A DNA stretch of 6,172 bases, taken from positions 1 through 6,172 of the forward strand of contig JABEVI010000181.1 of the NCBI GenBank assembly GCA_013044085.1, given 5' to 3'. Of the stretch, positions 1 to 6,172 are shown piece after piece (positions within the stretch are counted from its first letter, which is position 1; every line of letters starts with the position of its first letter). The notes under the pieces are model-generated. The model did no database searches, was not told where the DNA came from, and saw only the letters and a program-made list of their open reading frames with translations. Source of the DNA: Steroidobacteraceae bacterium. GTDB lineage: Bacteria; Pseudomonadota; Gammaproteobacteria; Steroidobacterales; Steroidobacteraceae. Position numbers and translations under genes: made by a program.

Positions 1-630
1 GTAGAAAATCGTTCCGGCCAGTTCGAGCTTGCGGCCGAGGCGCACACCGATATCGATATCCGCACGCATCTGCGCGGCACCGCCGTCGACGAACACGCGC
101 GAACCAAGTTCCATCGTCGCCAGGATCGGACCGCGGGCGAATCCGGCTTGATAGTCCGGCTCGATCGAGGTTCGTCCCGTGCCGAGCGCCGGCACACCGC
201 TGACCCGTCCGGTCGGTGCGATGACATTCAGGGAAATCGAGTCGGCGAAACGACGCCGCTGGCGCAGGCCGAAATTCAGTCCGATCTCCTCATCTTGCGG
301 GCCCGACGAGGACACGTCGGACCGTATGCCGTGCTTGTAGCGAATCTTGTCGGCGTGAGCAGCCCGCAGATCGTATTCGATCGACAGCCCGTGGCCGATG
401 CCGTGAGTTCCCGTGATGCGGTACATCGTGTAGCGCTGTTCGCTCGAAGCCGCCGACGTCGTGCTGAATCCGCTCGCCGGGAATGAACTCGTGGCATCGT
501 ACTGCCGCACCATCGGCTCGAAGCTCCCGTCACCCGAAGCGGGAATCCACGGATCCGCATGAACCAGCGCCGGTGCGGCCAGAACAGCCACGGCCACGGC
601 GGCCGCGGGCAGCGTCGCTCGCCGGATCAA
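1..630 (-). CDS. Exported protein, probable outer-membrane beta-barrel (3' end outside window)
   Basis: I translated this frame by hand: it stays open for 210 codons from a TTG at 630 to the left edge, where the gene runs off, so the C-terminus is missing. Residues 1-25 form a clear Sec signal peptide: a basic start (IRR at 2-4), an Ala/Val/Leu-rich core, then a V-H-A site before Asp26. The mature part has short alternating polar/hydrophobic stretches rich in Gly and aromatics, as in beta-barrels. Residues near 150-160 read PALGTGRTSIEPD and are followed by further strand-like segments (MELGSRVFVDGG, MRADIDIGVRLGR). This resembles outer-membrane barrel families of the Phenol_MetA_deg/uncharacterised type; that assignment is from memory and uncertain. 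The TTG was chosen because it overlaps the ABC gene's TGA as TTGA, like the other junctions, and because later in-frame starts would break the signal peptide. No good Shine-Dalgarno precedes it, so translation probably depends on coupling. Likely role (inference): outer-membrane step for the product of the upstream genes. Confidence 0.8.
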   Translation of the reverse strand, partial: MIRRATLPAAAVAVAVLAAPALVHADPWIPASGDGSFEPMVRQYDATSSFPASGFSTTSAASSEQRYTMYRITGTHGIGHGLSIEYDLRAAHADKIRYKHGIRSDVSSSGPQDEEIGLNFGLRQRRRFADSISLNVIAPTGRVSGVPALGTGRTSIEPDYQAGFARGPILATMELGSRVFVDGGAAQMRADIDIGVRLGRKLELAGTIFY

Positions 631-2438
631 GATGCGACCAGACGCAGCGAGGCGGGCACTTCCGGTGATCCGGAAGCACGCCAAAGATTGCCGTAGACGC
701 CGCCTTGTGCGGCCAATTGTGCATGGCTGCCGCGCTGCACGATCCTGCCGCGGTCGAGCACGAGGATCAAGTCCGCGCAGGCGACGCTCGTCAGTCGATG
801 AGCGATCATCAATGCGGCCCGATCCTTCGCGAGCAGTCGCAGTGCACGCATCAGCCGTTGCTCGGTCAAGGCATCGAGGCTGCTGCTCGGTTCGTCCAGA
901 ATCACCACCACCGCTTCGCTCAGCATCGCGCGCGCGATCGCGATGCATTGCCGCTGCCCGCCCGAAAGCGTAAGCCCGCGCTCACCGACGATCGTATCGT
1001 AGCCCTCGGCGAGACCTTCAATCATGTCGTCGATGCCGGCGGCGACCGCCGCACCGATCGCCTCGTCGCGTCCGGCACCGTCGCGTCCGTAGGCGATATT
1101 CATCCAGATCGGTGCCTGAAAGAGCATCGGTTCCTGCGGCACAAGCGCGACCCGCGTGCGCAGATATCGCAAGCGGATCTCGCGCAGATCGCGGCCGTCG
1201 AGCAGCACCTGCCCCAGGGTCGGATCCTGGAAACGCGCCAACAGGCCGGCCACCGTGCTCTTGCCGGAGCCGGTCGCGCCGACGAGCGCAACGGTCTTGC
1301 CTCTCTCTAGTGTCAGGGAGATGTCGCTGAGCACGCACTGGTCGGGCCGATAGCCGAACGATACCGCCCGCAACTCCATGTGACCCCTGCACTGCGTGGG
1401 CGTCACCGCGTTCGGCGCATCCGCGATCGTAGCCTGTTCGCGCCAATACTCGTCGATGCGCTCCATCGCGACCGACGCCCGGCCGAAGACCCGGCCGGCC
1501 TTGGCCAACTGCCGGGCCGGCGCGGCGACGCCGCGCAGATAAGCGAGAAACACCAGCAGATCGCCGGCGGTGAGCGTGCCGCGGATCACGAGCACCGCGC
1601 CGTACCAGGCGATCACCCCGGTGGCCACGGCGATGATCAGATTCATTGCCGGTGCGAAGCCGGCCTGTATCCGGCCGGCGAGCAGGCCGGCCTCGAGCGT
1701 CGCGCGCGCCCGCTCGGCGAAGCGCAGATCCTCGTGCTCCTCGCGTGCAAATGCGTGCACGAGTTGGATGTTGCCGAGCGTCTCCTGGGTTGCGCCGCCC
1801 TGAAATCCCTCGCACTTGCGCAGCTTGCGCACCGCGCCGCGTATCCGCCCCGCGAAATACCGGGCGACGAACGCGAGCAAGGGTGCGGCCGCCAGCGTCA
1901 TGAGCCCGTAACGCCAGTTCATCGTCAACATGACGGCGAGCATGCCGCCGATGGTCAGAAGGTGTGGCAGCAGGTCGATGCCGACCGCGACGATCAGGTC
2001 CTGGACCGCTTTGACGTCGCCGCCGATCCGCGACACGAGTTCACCACTCATGTGCCGCCTGTGGAAGTCGAGCGACAAGCGCTGCAGGTGCGCGAAGAAA
2101 TCCCGTCGTATCGCCGCCCCTATCCGCTGCGAATTGCTGAGGAACAATCGGTTCCCGAGGTAGACGAGCACCGCGTCCAGGAGCCCGAGCAGCAACATCG
2201 CCGCGCCAAGAACGTTCAGCAGAGCGAAGCGATGGCTCACCGGATCGGGCAGAACCGTGGTCAACCAGGATGCGAGCGGTCTGCGAAATATGACGTTGTC
2301 GACGATGAACTTCAGCGGCCACGGCAGCAGCACCAACACCCCGGCACGCGCGCCCATGACGGCCGCGCCGCCGGAGAGGCCGCGCCATTGCGGGCGCAGA
2401 TACTCGCCAAGCCAGCGGCGCGTGCCACCCGTCCTCAT
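627..2438 (-). CDS. ABC exporter half-transporter, MsbA/PglK-like (fused membrane and ATPase domains)
   Basis: This 603-residue protein has the usual length of a type IV (exporter-fold) ABC half-transporter that works as a homodimer in the inner membrane. Residues about 20-310 form the membrane domain, with likely helices near 22-46, 71-95, 148-170, 174-193, 261-284 and 288-308. The ATPase domain follows from about 353 and every motif is intact: A-loop Tyr363, Walker A GATGSGKST at 387-395, Q-loop Gln435, signature LSGGQRQ at 491-497, Walker B VVILDEP at 511-517 with catalytic Glu516, D-loop SLDA at 520-523 and switch His547. It should therefore be an active ATP-driven exporter. The family moves lipids, lipid-linked glycans, peptides or drugs. 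The three glycosyltransferases upstream favour a glycolipid or lipid-linked oligosaccharide, as for MsbA or Campylobacter PglK, but substrate cannot be read from sequence. The ATG overlaps the upstream stop as ATGA. No Shine-Dalgarno is visible, and a GC-rich hairpin sits just upstream. Confidence 0.95.
   Translation of the reverse strand: MRTGGTRRWLGEYLRPQWRGLSGGAAVMGARAGVLVLLPWPLKFIVDNVIFRRPLASWLTTVLPDPVSHRFALLNVLGAAMLLLGLLDAVLVYLGNRLFLSNSQRIGAAIRRDFFAHLQRLSLDFHRRHMSGELVSRIGGDVKAVQDLIVAVGIDLLPHLLTIGGMLAVMLTMNWRYGLMTLAAAPLLAFVARYFAGRIRGAVRKLRKCEGFQGGATQETLGNIQLVHAFAREEHEDLRFAERARATLEAGLLAGRIQAGFAPAMNLIIAVATGVIAWYGAVLVIRGTLTAGDLLVFLAYLRGVAAPARQLAKAGRVFGRASVAMERIDEYWREQATIADAPNAVTPTQCRGHMELRAVSFGYRPDQCVLSDISLTLERGKTVALVGATGSGKSTVAGLLARFQDPTLGQVLLDGRDLREIRLRYLRTRVALVPQEPMLFQAPIWMNIAYGRDGAGRDEAIGAAVAAGIDDMIEGLAEGYDTIVGERGLTLSGGQRQCIAIARAMLSEAVVVILDEPSSSLDALTEQRLMRALRLLAKDRAALMIAHRLTSVACADLILVLDRGRIVQRGSHAQLAAQGGVYGNLWRASGSPEVPASLRLVAS
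1659..1691. repeat. 9-base inverted repeat within the ABC membrane domain
   Basis: GCCGGCCTG at 1659-1667 and CAGGCCGGC at 1683-1691 are perfect reverse complements separated by 15 bases, which themselves include CCGGCCGG at 1671-1678. It lies in codons for Ala-Gly-rich residues (about 250-260) of the exporter, between membrane helices 4 and 5. It is fully explained by coding sequence; no separate function is claimed. Confidence 0.35.
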
Positions 2439-3688
2439 GCGGCCGTCCGCACGGCCGTGCGCGCCGCGAGGGCCGTGACGCGCTCGGCCACTCGCTGCCA
2501 GCTCTGCTCTGCGGCGCCGGCGCGGGCCGCCCGGCCCATCGCGAGCCTGCGCTGCGGATCATCCAGCAGTTCGAGAATCGCTTCCCGGCAGCTCGCCGCA
2601 TCGTCGACCTCGTAGAGCAGACCGTTCTTGCCATGATCGATCAGATCGACCAGTTGACCGATGCGTGGTGCGACCACGGGTCGTCCGCTGGCGAGCGCCT
2701 CGACGACCTTCAACGGCGAGAAGTAGAAATCCGGTGCCGCCTGGTACGGTGCGACCATGATGTCGGTGGCTGCGATCCAGGAAGGAATGTCCGCGTGTGG
2801 CATGCGACCGACCAACGCGACCCGATCGCCGTACCCACCGCTGCTCGCCCGTTCGCGCAACCGCTCCCACTCCGGGCCGTCGCCGACGCCGAGGAAACGG
2901 GCTCCGGGCCTGACGGCCGCGATGCTCTCGAAGACGTCGAACAGGAACCCGGTGCCATGCCAGGGCTTGAAGCTGCCGACGAATCCGATCGCGCAATTCT
3001 CCGGACTGAAGCCGATCCTGACACGCAACGCTTCGCGCCCATAGGCCGCGCCGAAGCGGCGCACGTCGACACCGTTCGGTATGACGTGGAGGCGCTCGGA
3101 GTTCACACCGCCCGCCGCCTGCACATGCTGGCGGACAGCTTCCGATACCGTCACCACGTGGTCGGCGCCGCGAAAGGACTCCGACTCCATCCGGCGCGCG
3201 ACCTGTTCAAGACACAACCCCCGGAATCGGCGCTGTTCGTCGACCAAGGGCGCGTTGACCTCGAGAATGCGCGGACAGCCGACACGGGCTGCGATACCGA
3301 CACCCGCGCTCGAGAACAGCGCGTGCCGCTCGTAGATGAAATCCGGCGAGAAGCCGCGTGCCGCAAGGCTGTCGAACACCCGCGCCGCGACCTCCGAATC
3401 GTAGGCGATGCGCACCAATTCGCGGCGCAGCACCGTCGCATCCAGCGTCGAGTCGTCGATGCTCAACGATGCGCGCTGTTTCTCGAGCAGCTGCGGCGAG
3501 TCATCGATCGGCAGCTCGACAAGGCGCGCCGGCGGCGGTGCGTTGCCCGTGCCGAGGGTCGCACAGGCAAGCAGCACATCGTGCCCCAAATCGGCTGCGG
3601 CCTTGACGAATTCCCGCACGTGCACCGACGCGCCCTTGTCGCCGAGAACCGGGATTCCACGGTCGAAATTCAGGTACAGGATCTTCAC
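2435..3688 (-). CDS. Glycosyltransferase, GT4 family (GT-B fold), GTG start
   Basis: This 417-residue cytoplasmic or membrane-associated retaining glycosyltransferase would transfer a sugar from a nucleotide-sugar donor. The N-terminal acceptor domain has GDKGASVHVREF at 17-28, the glycine-rich loop common in GT4 enzymes, then YERHALFSSAGV at 119-130 and EVNAPLVDEQ at 143-152. The C-terminal donor domain has VIPNGVD at 202-208, GFVGSFKPWHG at 235-245, GVGDGPEW at 267-274 and FYFSPLKVVEALASGRPVVA at 321-340. Glu330 is the second Glu of the EX7E motif; the first position is Tyr322, a variant I know from GT4 members carrying the FYFSPLK sequence. The GTG start at 3688 was chosen over an in-frame ATG 33 codons upstream (3787) because a perfect AGGAGG lies 7 bases before it, the protein then begins MKILYLNFDRG as is typical, and its GTG overlaps the upstream TGA by 4 bases. 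Acceptor and sugar are not identifiable. Confidence 0.93.
   Translation of the reverse strand: MKILYLNFDRGIPVLGDKGASVHVREFVKAAADLGHDVLLACATLGTGNAPPPARLVELPIDDSPQLLEKQRASLSIDDSTLDATVLRRELVRIAYDSEVAARVFDSLAARGFSPDFIYERHALFSSAGVGIAARVGCPRILEVNAPLVDEQRRFRGLCLEQVARRMESESFRGADHVVTVSEAVRQHVQAAGGVNSERLHVIPNGVDVRRFGAAYGREALRVRIGFSPENCAIGFVGSFKPWHGTGFLFDVFESIAAVRPGARFLGVGDGPEWERLRERASSGGYGDRVALVGRMPHADIPSWIAATDIMVAPYQAAPDFYFSPLKVVEALASGRPVVAPRIGQLVDLIDHGKNGLLYEVDDAASCREAILELLDDPQRRLAMGRAARAGAAEQSWQRVAERVTALAARTAVRTAA
2448..2461 (-). other. 14-base perfect palindrome (possible hairpin) before the ABC gene start
   Basis: The sequence CGCACGGCCGTGCG equals its own reverse complement. In RNA it can form a 5-bp stem, CGCAC with GUGCG, closed by a GGCC loop. 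It ends 9 bases before the ATG at 2438, where a Shine-Dalgarno would normally lie, and none is seen. The same stretch encodes the repetitive Ala/Arg/Thr tail of the upstream glycosyltransferase (ARTAVRTAA) and contains an imperfect 12-base direct repeat (9 of 12 matches). A role in coupling translation is inference; GC-rich codons could give such a palindrome by chance. Confidence 0.4.
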
Positions 3689-4989
3689 TTCGCGACCTCC
3701 TGAAGGGCGCCCACTTGCGCCGAAGCGTGCTCCGGGCAGCACCGATCCGCCGCCATCAGTTCGTGAAGCTCCCGGGTCGTCTCCCAAAGGTCGAATTCGC
3801 GTCCCAGCAAGGCGCGCGCCGCACCCGAGAGGCGCATCGCCAGGCTCGGATCCTGAAGCAGCCGCTTCACCGCCGCAGCGAGCGCCTCCGGATCGCGCGA
3901 CGGTACGAGCAAGCCGGTCTGTTCATCGCGCACGAGTTCCGGGATTCCGGAAATGTCGGTCGCGACCACCGGCACACCCACCGCCATCGCCTCGGCGATC
4001 ACATTCGGAATGCCGTCGCGATCGCCGTCCTCGGCGATCCTCGGCGCAAGCACGAACAGATCGACGCGCCGGTACAGGTCGATCAACTCGCGGTGGGTCA
4101 TCGAGCCCGTCAACCGCACCCGCTCCTCCAGATCGTGCCGTCGAATCTCGGCGCCGAGCGATTCACGCAACGGGCCGGAACCGACGATCTGACACTCGAA
4201 GTCGACACCCTGGTCACGAAGCGACGCACAGGCGGCGATCAAATCCTCGTGCCCCTTCTTCGGCACCAGGCGCCCAACCGAGAGGATTTTCGATTTGGCT
4301 CGCTGCGGACGCACCTGCGGCTCGGCGCCAGCACTGAACAGATCCAGGTCGATGCCGTGGTAGACCAACCGGATCTTGCGGGGATCCAGATCCGGCGCGA
4401 GGTTGCGCAGATACGTGGCGTTGTAGCCGGTACAGGTGGCCGCAAAACGCGCCGCCTCCAGGTGTCGGCGCAGCACACTCGGTCGCGACAGGTAGATGTC
4501 CTTGGCGTGAGCGGTAAAACTGAACGGGATGCCCGTCATCAAATGGGCGAAATGCGCCACCGACGTCGGCGCGTTGGCGAAGTGCGCATGGATGTGCCGG
4601 ATACCTTCACGCCGGCACTGGTCGGCGACGATGCCCGCGCGGAAGAATTGCCGCCACAGCGAGCTTCGATGCCTCGACGTAATCGTCCGAGCCAGCGCCC
4701 GACCGAGGGTGCGCGCGTAGCGCAGGGGTGCGGCGGCAGCGGTGGATGCGTGCGCGCGCACGATCGCCGCCGTCTTCGACGCCAGGCCCACCGCCGGAGC
4801 ATGCACCCGCGCCCGCACCTCGGCGACCATCGGATGATGCGGCGGTGACTCCGGGGGCAGCAGCGAGAAAATGTGCAGATTCTCGCCGAGCCGCTCCATC
4901 GCTCGAATCTCGTTGAGGATGAAGGTTTCGGTCAGGCGCGGATAGCGCTTGAGGATGTAGGCCACGGGTGCGCGTCCGTCCGTCTTCAT
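3685..4989 (-). CDS. Glycosyltransferase, GT4 family, WcaL-like type
   Basis: This is a 434-residue GT-B retaining glycosyltransferase. The opening YPRLTETFILNEI at 16-28 is characteristic of the GT4 branch containing colanic-acid WcaL-like and other exopolysaccharide enzymes. Further landmarks are HIHAHFANAPTSVAH at 132-146, FTAHAKDIY at 158-166, VYHGID at 209-214, SVGRLVPKKGHEDLI at 237-251, GSGPL at 270-274 and DGIPNVIAEAMAVGVPVVAT at 325-344, ending in GIPELV at 348-353. In the EX7E-type motif the first acidic residue is Asp325 and the second Glu333. Length and motif order are normal, so the gene looks intact. It is only distantly similar to the GT4 gene that follows, so the pair is not a recent duplication. 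Its ATG at 4989 overlaps the TGA of the upstream gene as ATGA, and its own TGA is shared with the next GTG. The region before the ATG has no strong Shine-Dalgarno, which suggests coupling. Donor and acceptor are unknown; a role in surface polysaccharide or glycolipid assembly follows from family and context. Confidence 0.94.
   Translation of the reverse strand: MKTDGRAPVAYILKRYPRLTETFILNEIRAMERLGENLHIFSLLPPESPPHHPMVAEVRARVHAPAVGLASKTAAIVRAHASTAAAAPLRYARTLGRALARTITSRHRSSLWRQFFRAGIVADQCRREGIRHIHAHFANAPTSVAHFAHLMTGIPFSFTAHAKDIYLSRPSVLRRHLEAARFAATCTGYNATYLRNLAPDLDPRKIRLVYHGIDLDLFSAGAEPQVRPQRAKSKILSVGRLVPKKGHEDLIAACASLRDQGVDFECQIVGSGPLRESLGAEIRRHDLEERVRLTGSMTHRELIDLYRRVDLFVLAPRIAEDGDRDGIPNVIAEAMAVGVPVVATDISGIPELVRDEQTGLLVPSRDPEALAAAVKRLLQDPSLAMRLSGAARALLGREFDLWETTRELHELMAADRCCPEHASAQVGALQEVAK
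3696..3701 (-). promoter_or_regulatory. Perfect Shine-Dalgarno for the GTG-started GT4 gene
   Basis: On the minus strand the sequence AGGAGG ends 7 bases before the GTG at 3688. It lies inside the last codons of the upstream glycosyltransferase (residues just before its C-terminal EVAK). It fixes the start of the downstream gene at the GTG rather than at the ATG 99 bases upstream. It is the only strong ribosome binding site at any junction in this window. Confidence 0.85.
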
Positions 4990-6172
4990 GCGGCACCCGA
5001 GGTCTTCAACAGCGGCGCCTTGAGCGCGCTACGGGTCAGGTGCGACACGACACGTTCGGCTCCCTGAAGGTCGACCGACGACCAGGCCTGCTCGGGAATC
5101 GGCGGCGCCGCCAGCACCTGCGGAACGAGGCTCGCGAGAGAATCGGCCAGATCCGGACCGGCCTCCGCATATGACACCAGCCCCAACTTTGCGAGCATGC
5201 CGGCCCGCAGCCGCTGTTCCTCGCGCGGCACGCTACGAGGCACGAGGATCGCCTTCTTGCGGGCGGCCAGCAGTTCGACGCTGGTGTTGTAACCGGCCAT
5301 CGAGACGACCAGGGCGGCGCCACGGATGCTCGGCACCAGATCCGTGGTGTAGGGCACGATCTCGACGTCATCGCGTCCGTTCGCGGCCGCCAGCAGCCCG
5401 GCAGCCTGGTCCGGCGGCATCAGTGGGCCGGTGACGATCACCGAATGGAAGGAATTCGAAGGCTGGCGCTTGAGAGCCTTCAGGTATGAGTCCATCAGGA
5501 AATAGCCGTCACCGCCGCCACCGCCAGTGACCAGCACCACCGGCCGATCGCCGGCGCGCCGGGTATCCCAGCAGACCGCTCCCGAGGCGCGGCCGGCCAG
5601 TTGCTCGATGCGGTTGCGGCCGACGACGTAACCACAATATTTCACCCGACGGGCGACGTTCGCACCCAGATCGTAGCCCTCGACCACATCGAAGAGCGCC
5701 TCGCTGCCGTAAACGAACACCTCGTCGTAGGCGCTCTCGATCAGTGCGCTGATCTCCTGATCCTGCCAGGTTTTACGCACGACCGCCGGGCTGTCGAGGA
5801 TGTCGCGCAGTCCGAGAATGGTGCGCGTGTTCGGCATCTCGTTGCGCAGCAATGCCAGGGTCGACAACAGTTCACCGTTCATCCCTGCCGGCGCATGATC
5901 GACGAGAAACACGTCGGGCCGCTCCTGTTCGACGAGCTTCATGATCAGGGCTTCACGATATCCCTTGGTCAGGCCGAAGATCTGCCCCGGTGTCCGTGAT
6001 GCGTAGCGTTCCGCCCCGGTTTTGACGACCGGCGGCAGCGGCTGAACCTGCAGACCGAGCGGCAGGTTCCATTGCCGGATCACCGGCGAACCGGTCAGCA
6101 ACCACACGCTGAACGCTTCATCGCTGCGCAACAACTGGTCGGCTATCGCGAGATTGCGCCGCAGGTGCCCTA
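4986..6172 (-). CDS. MurG-like GT-B glycosyltransferase, COG4671 type (5' end outside window)
   Basis: The frame is open to the right edge and encodes 394 visible residues beginning GHLRRNLAIA. That is the N-terminal glycine loop of this family, normally preceded by about 10-20 residues (a beta strand plus a GxG turn), so only the extreme N-terminus and start codon are missing. A TTG at 6134 is an internal codon, not the start, because starting there would delete this loop. Numbering from the first visible residue: DHAPAG at 91-96, LGLRDILDSP at 119-128, VYGSEALFDV at 153-162, TGGGGGDGYFL at 215-225 and SMAGYNTSVELLAARKKAILVP at 290-311, followed by EEQRLRA at 317-323. The last two are the donor-binding elements shared with MurG and other GT28-like enzymes. 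The protein should transfer a sugar from a nucleotide donor on the cytoplasmic side; substrate is unknown. It is the first visible gene of the unit, and its TGA is nested in the next ATG (ATGA), indicating co-translation. Confidence 0.9.
   Translation of the reverse strand, partial: GHLRRNLAIADQLLRSDEAFSVWLLTGSPVIRQWNLPLGLQVQPLPPVVKTGAERYASRTPGQIFGLTKGYREALIMKLVEQERPDVFLVDHAPAGMNGELLSTLALLRNEMPNTRTILGLRDILDSPAVVRKTWQDQEISALIESAYDEVFVYGSEALFDVVEGYDLGANVARRVKYCGYVVGRNRIEQLAGRASGAVCWDTRRAGDRPVVLVTGGGGGDGYFLMDSYLKALKRQPSNSFHSVIVTGPLMPPDQAAGLLAAANGRDDVEIVPYTTDLVPSIRGAALVVSMAGYNTSVELLAARKKAILVPRSVPREEQRLRAGMLAKLGLVSYAEAGPDLADSLASLVPQVLAAPPIPEQAWSSVDLQGAERVVSHLTRSALKAPLLKTSGAA

Noticed and set aside
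49..60. 12-base palindrome GATATCGATATC.
   Set aside because: It lies inside the barrel gene and encodes Asp-Ile-Asp-Ile; no adjacent operator-like or terminator-like context, so chance is sufficient.
276..560. Minus-strand 94-codon frame beginning MRIRGFPLR, and the plus-strand 112-codon frame at 148-486.
   Set aside because: Both are out-of-frame or antisense shadows of the exported barrel gene, which has the signal peptide and ordered strand pattern.
3689..3787. ATG start at 3787 giving the second GT4 a 33-residue N-terminal extension.
   Set aside because: The extension (Gly/Ser/Arg-rich) lies wholly within the upstream gene and resembles no GT4 N-terminus. A perfect AGGAGG precedes the GTG at 3688, where the typical MKILYLNF start lies.
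1380..4848. Three long plus-strand open frames (411, 356 and 377 codons at 1380-2615, 2633-3703 and 3715-4848) lying almost end to end.
   Set aside because: They are antisense to genes with complete motif sets, and their translations are Arg/His/Gln/Pro-rich with no recognisable domain. In high-GC DNA the frames opposite a real gene are commonly free of stops.
6134..6134. TTG at 6134 as the start of the MurG-like glycosyltransferase.
   Set aside because: The reading frame continues upstream to the edge and encodes GHLRRNLAIADQ, the conserved N-terminal loop, so the true start lies outside the window.
1..6172. CRISPR arrays, tRNA/rRNA genes, insertion sequences, attachment sites, promoters and Rho-independent terminators.
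   Set aside because: None seen: no regularly spaced repeats, no transposase, no stem followed by a T-run, and no non-coding space in which a promoter would be expected.

Overview
The window is high-GC DNA (roughly two thirds G+C by eye), fully coding, with all genes on the minus strand. It looks like a piece of one polycistronic unit for making and exporting a surface glycan or glycolipid. The signal peptide and the outer-membrane-barrel features of the last gene point to a Gram-negative bacterium, probably a proteobacterium. The sequence alone does not support a genus.

In transcription order (right to left): (1) a 5'-truncated MurG-like GT-B glycosyltransferase of the COG4671 type, 4986-6172; (2) a GT4 glycosyltransferase of the WcaL-like 'ETFILNEI' type, 3685-4989; (3) a second, different GT4 glycosyltransferase with a GTG start, 2435-3688; (4) a complete MsbA/PglK-type ABC exporter half-transporter, 627-2438; (5) a 3'-truncated exported protein, probably an outer-membrane beta-barrel, with a TTG start, 1-630.

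All four junctions are 4-base stop/start overlaps of the form NTGA (ATGA, GTGA, ATGA, TTGA), so no intergenic base exists anywhere in the window. The five genes are very probably co-transcribed and translationally coupled. The promoter must lie beyond the right edge and the terminator beyond the left edge. Only the GTG-started gene has a perfect Shine-Dalgarno. The ABC gene instead has a small GC-rich hairpin where its ribosome binding site would be.

Working model (inference): the three cytoplasmic glycosyltransferases build a short glycan on a lipid or other acceptor, the homodimeric ABC exporter moves the product across the inner membrane, and the beta-barrel acts at the outer membrane. No polymerase, Wzx, ABC-2 transporter (Wzm/Wzt) or initiating phosphoglycosyltransferase is in the window. 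Plus-strand open frames of 350-410 codons are antisense shadows of these genes.
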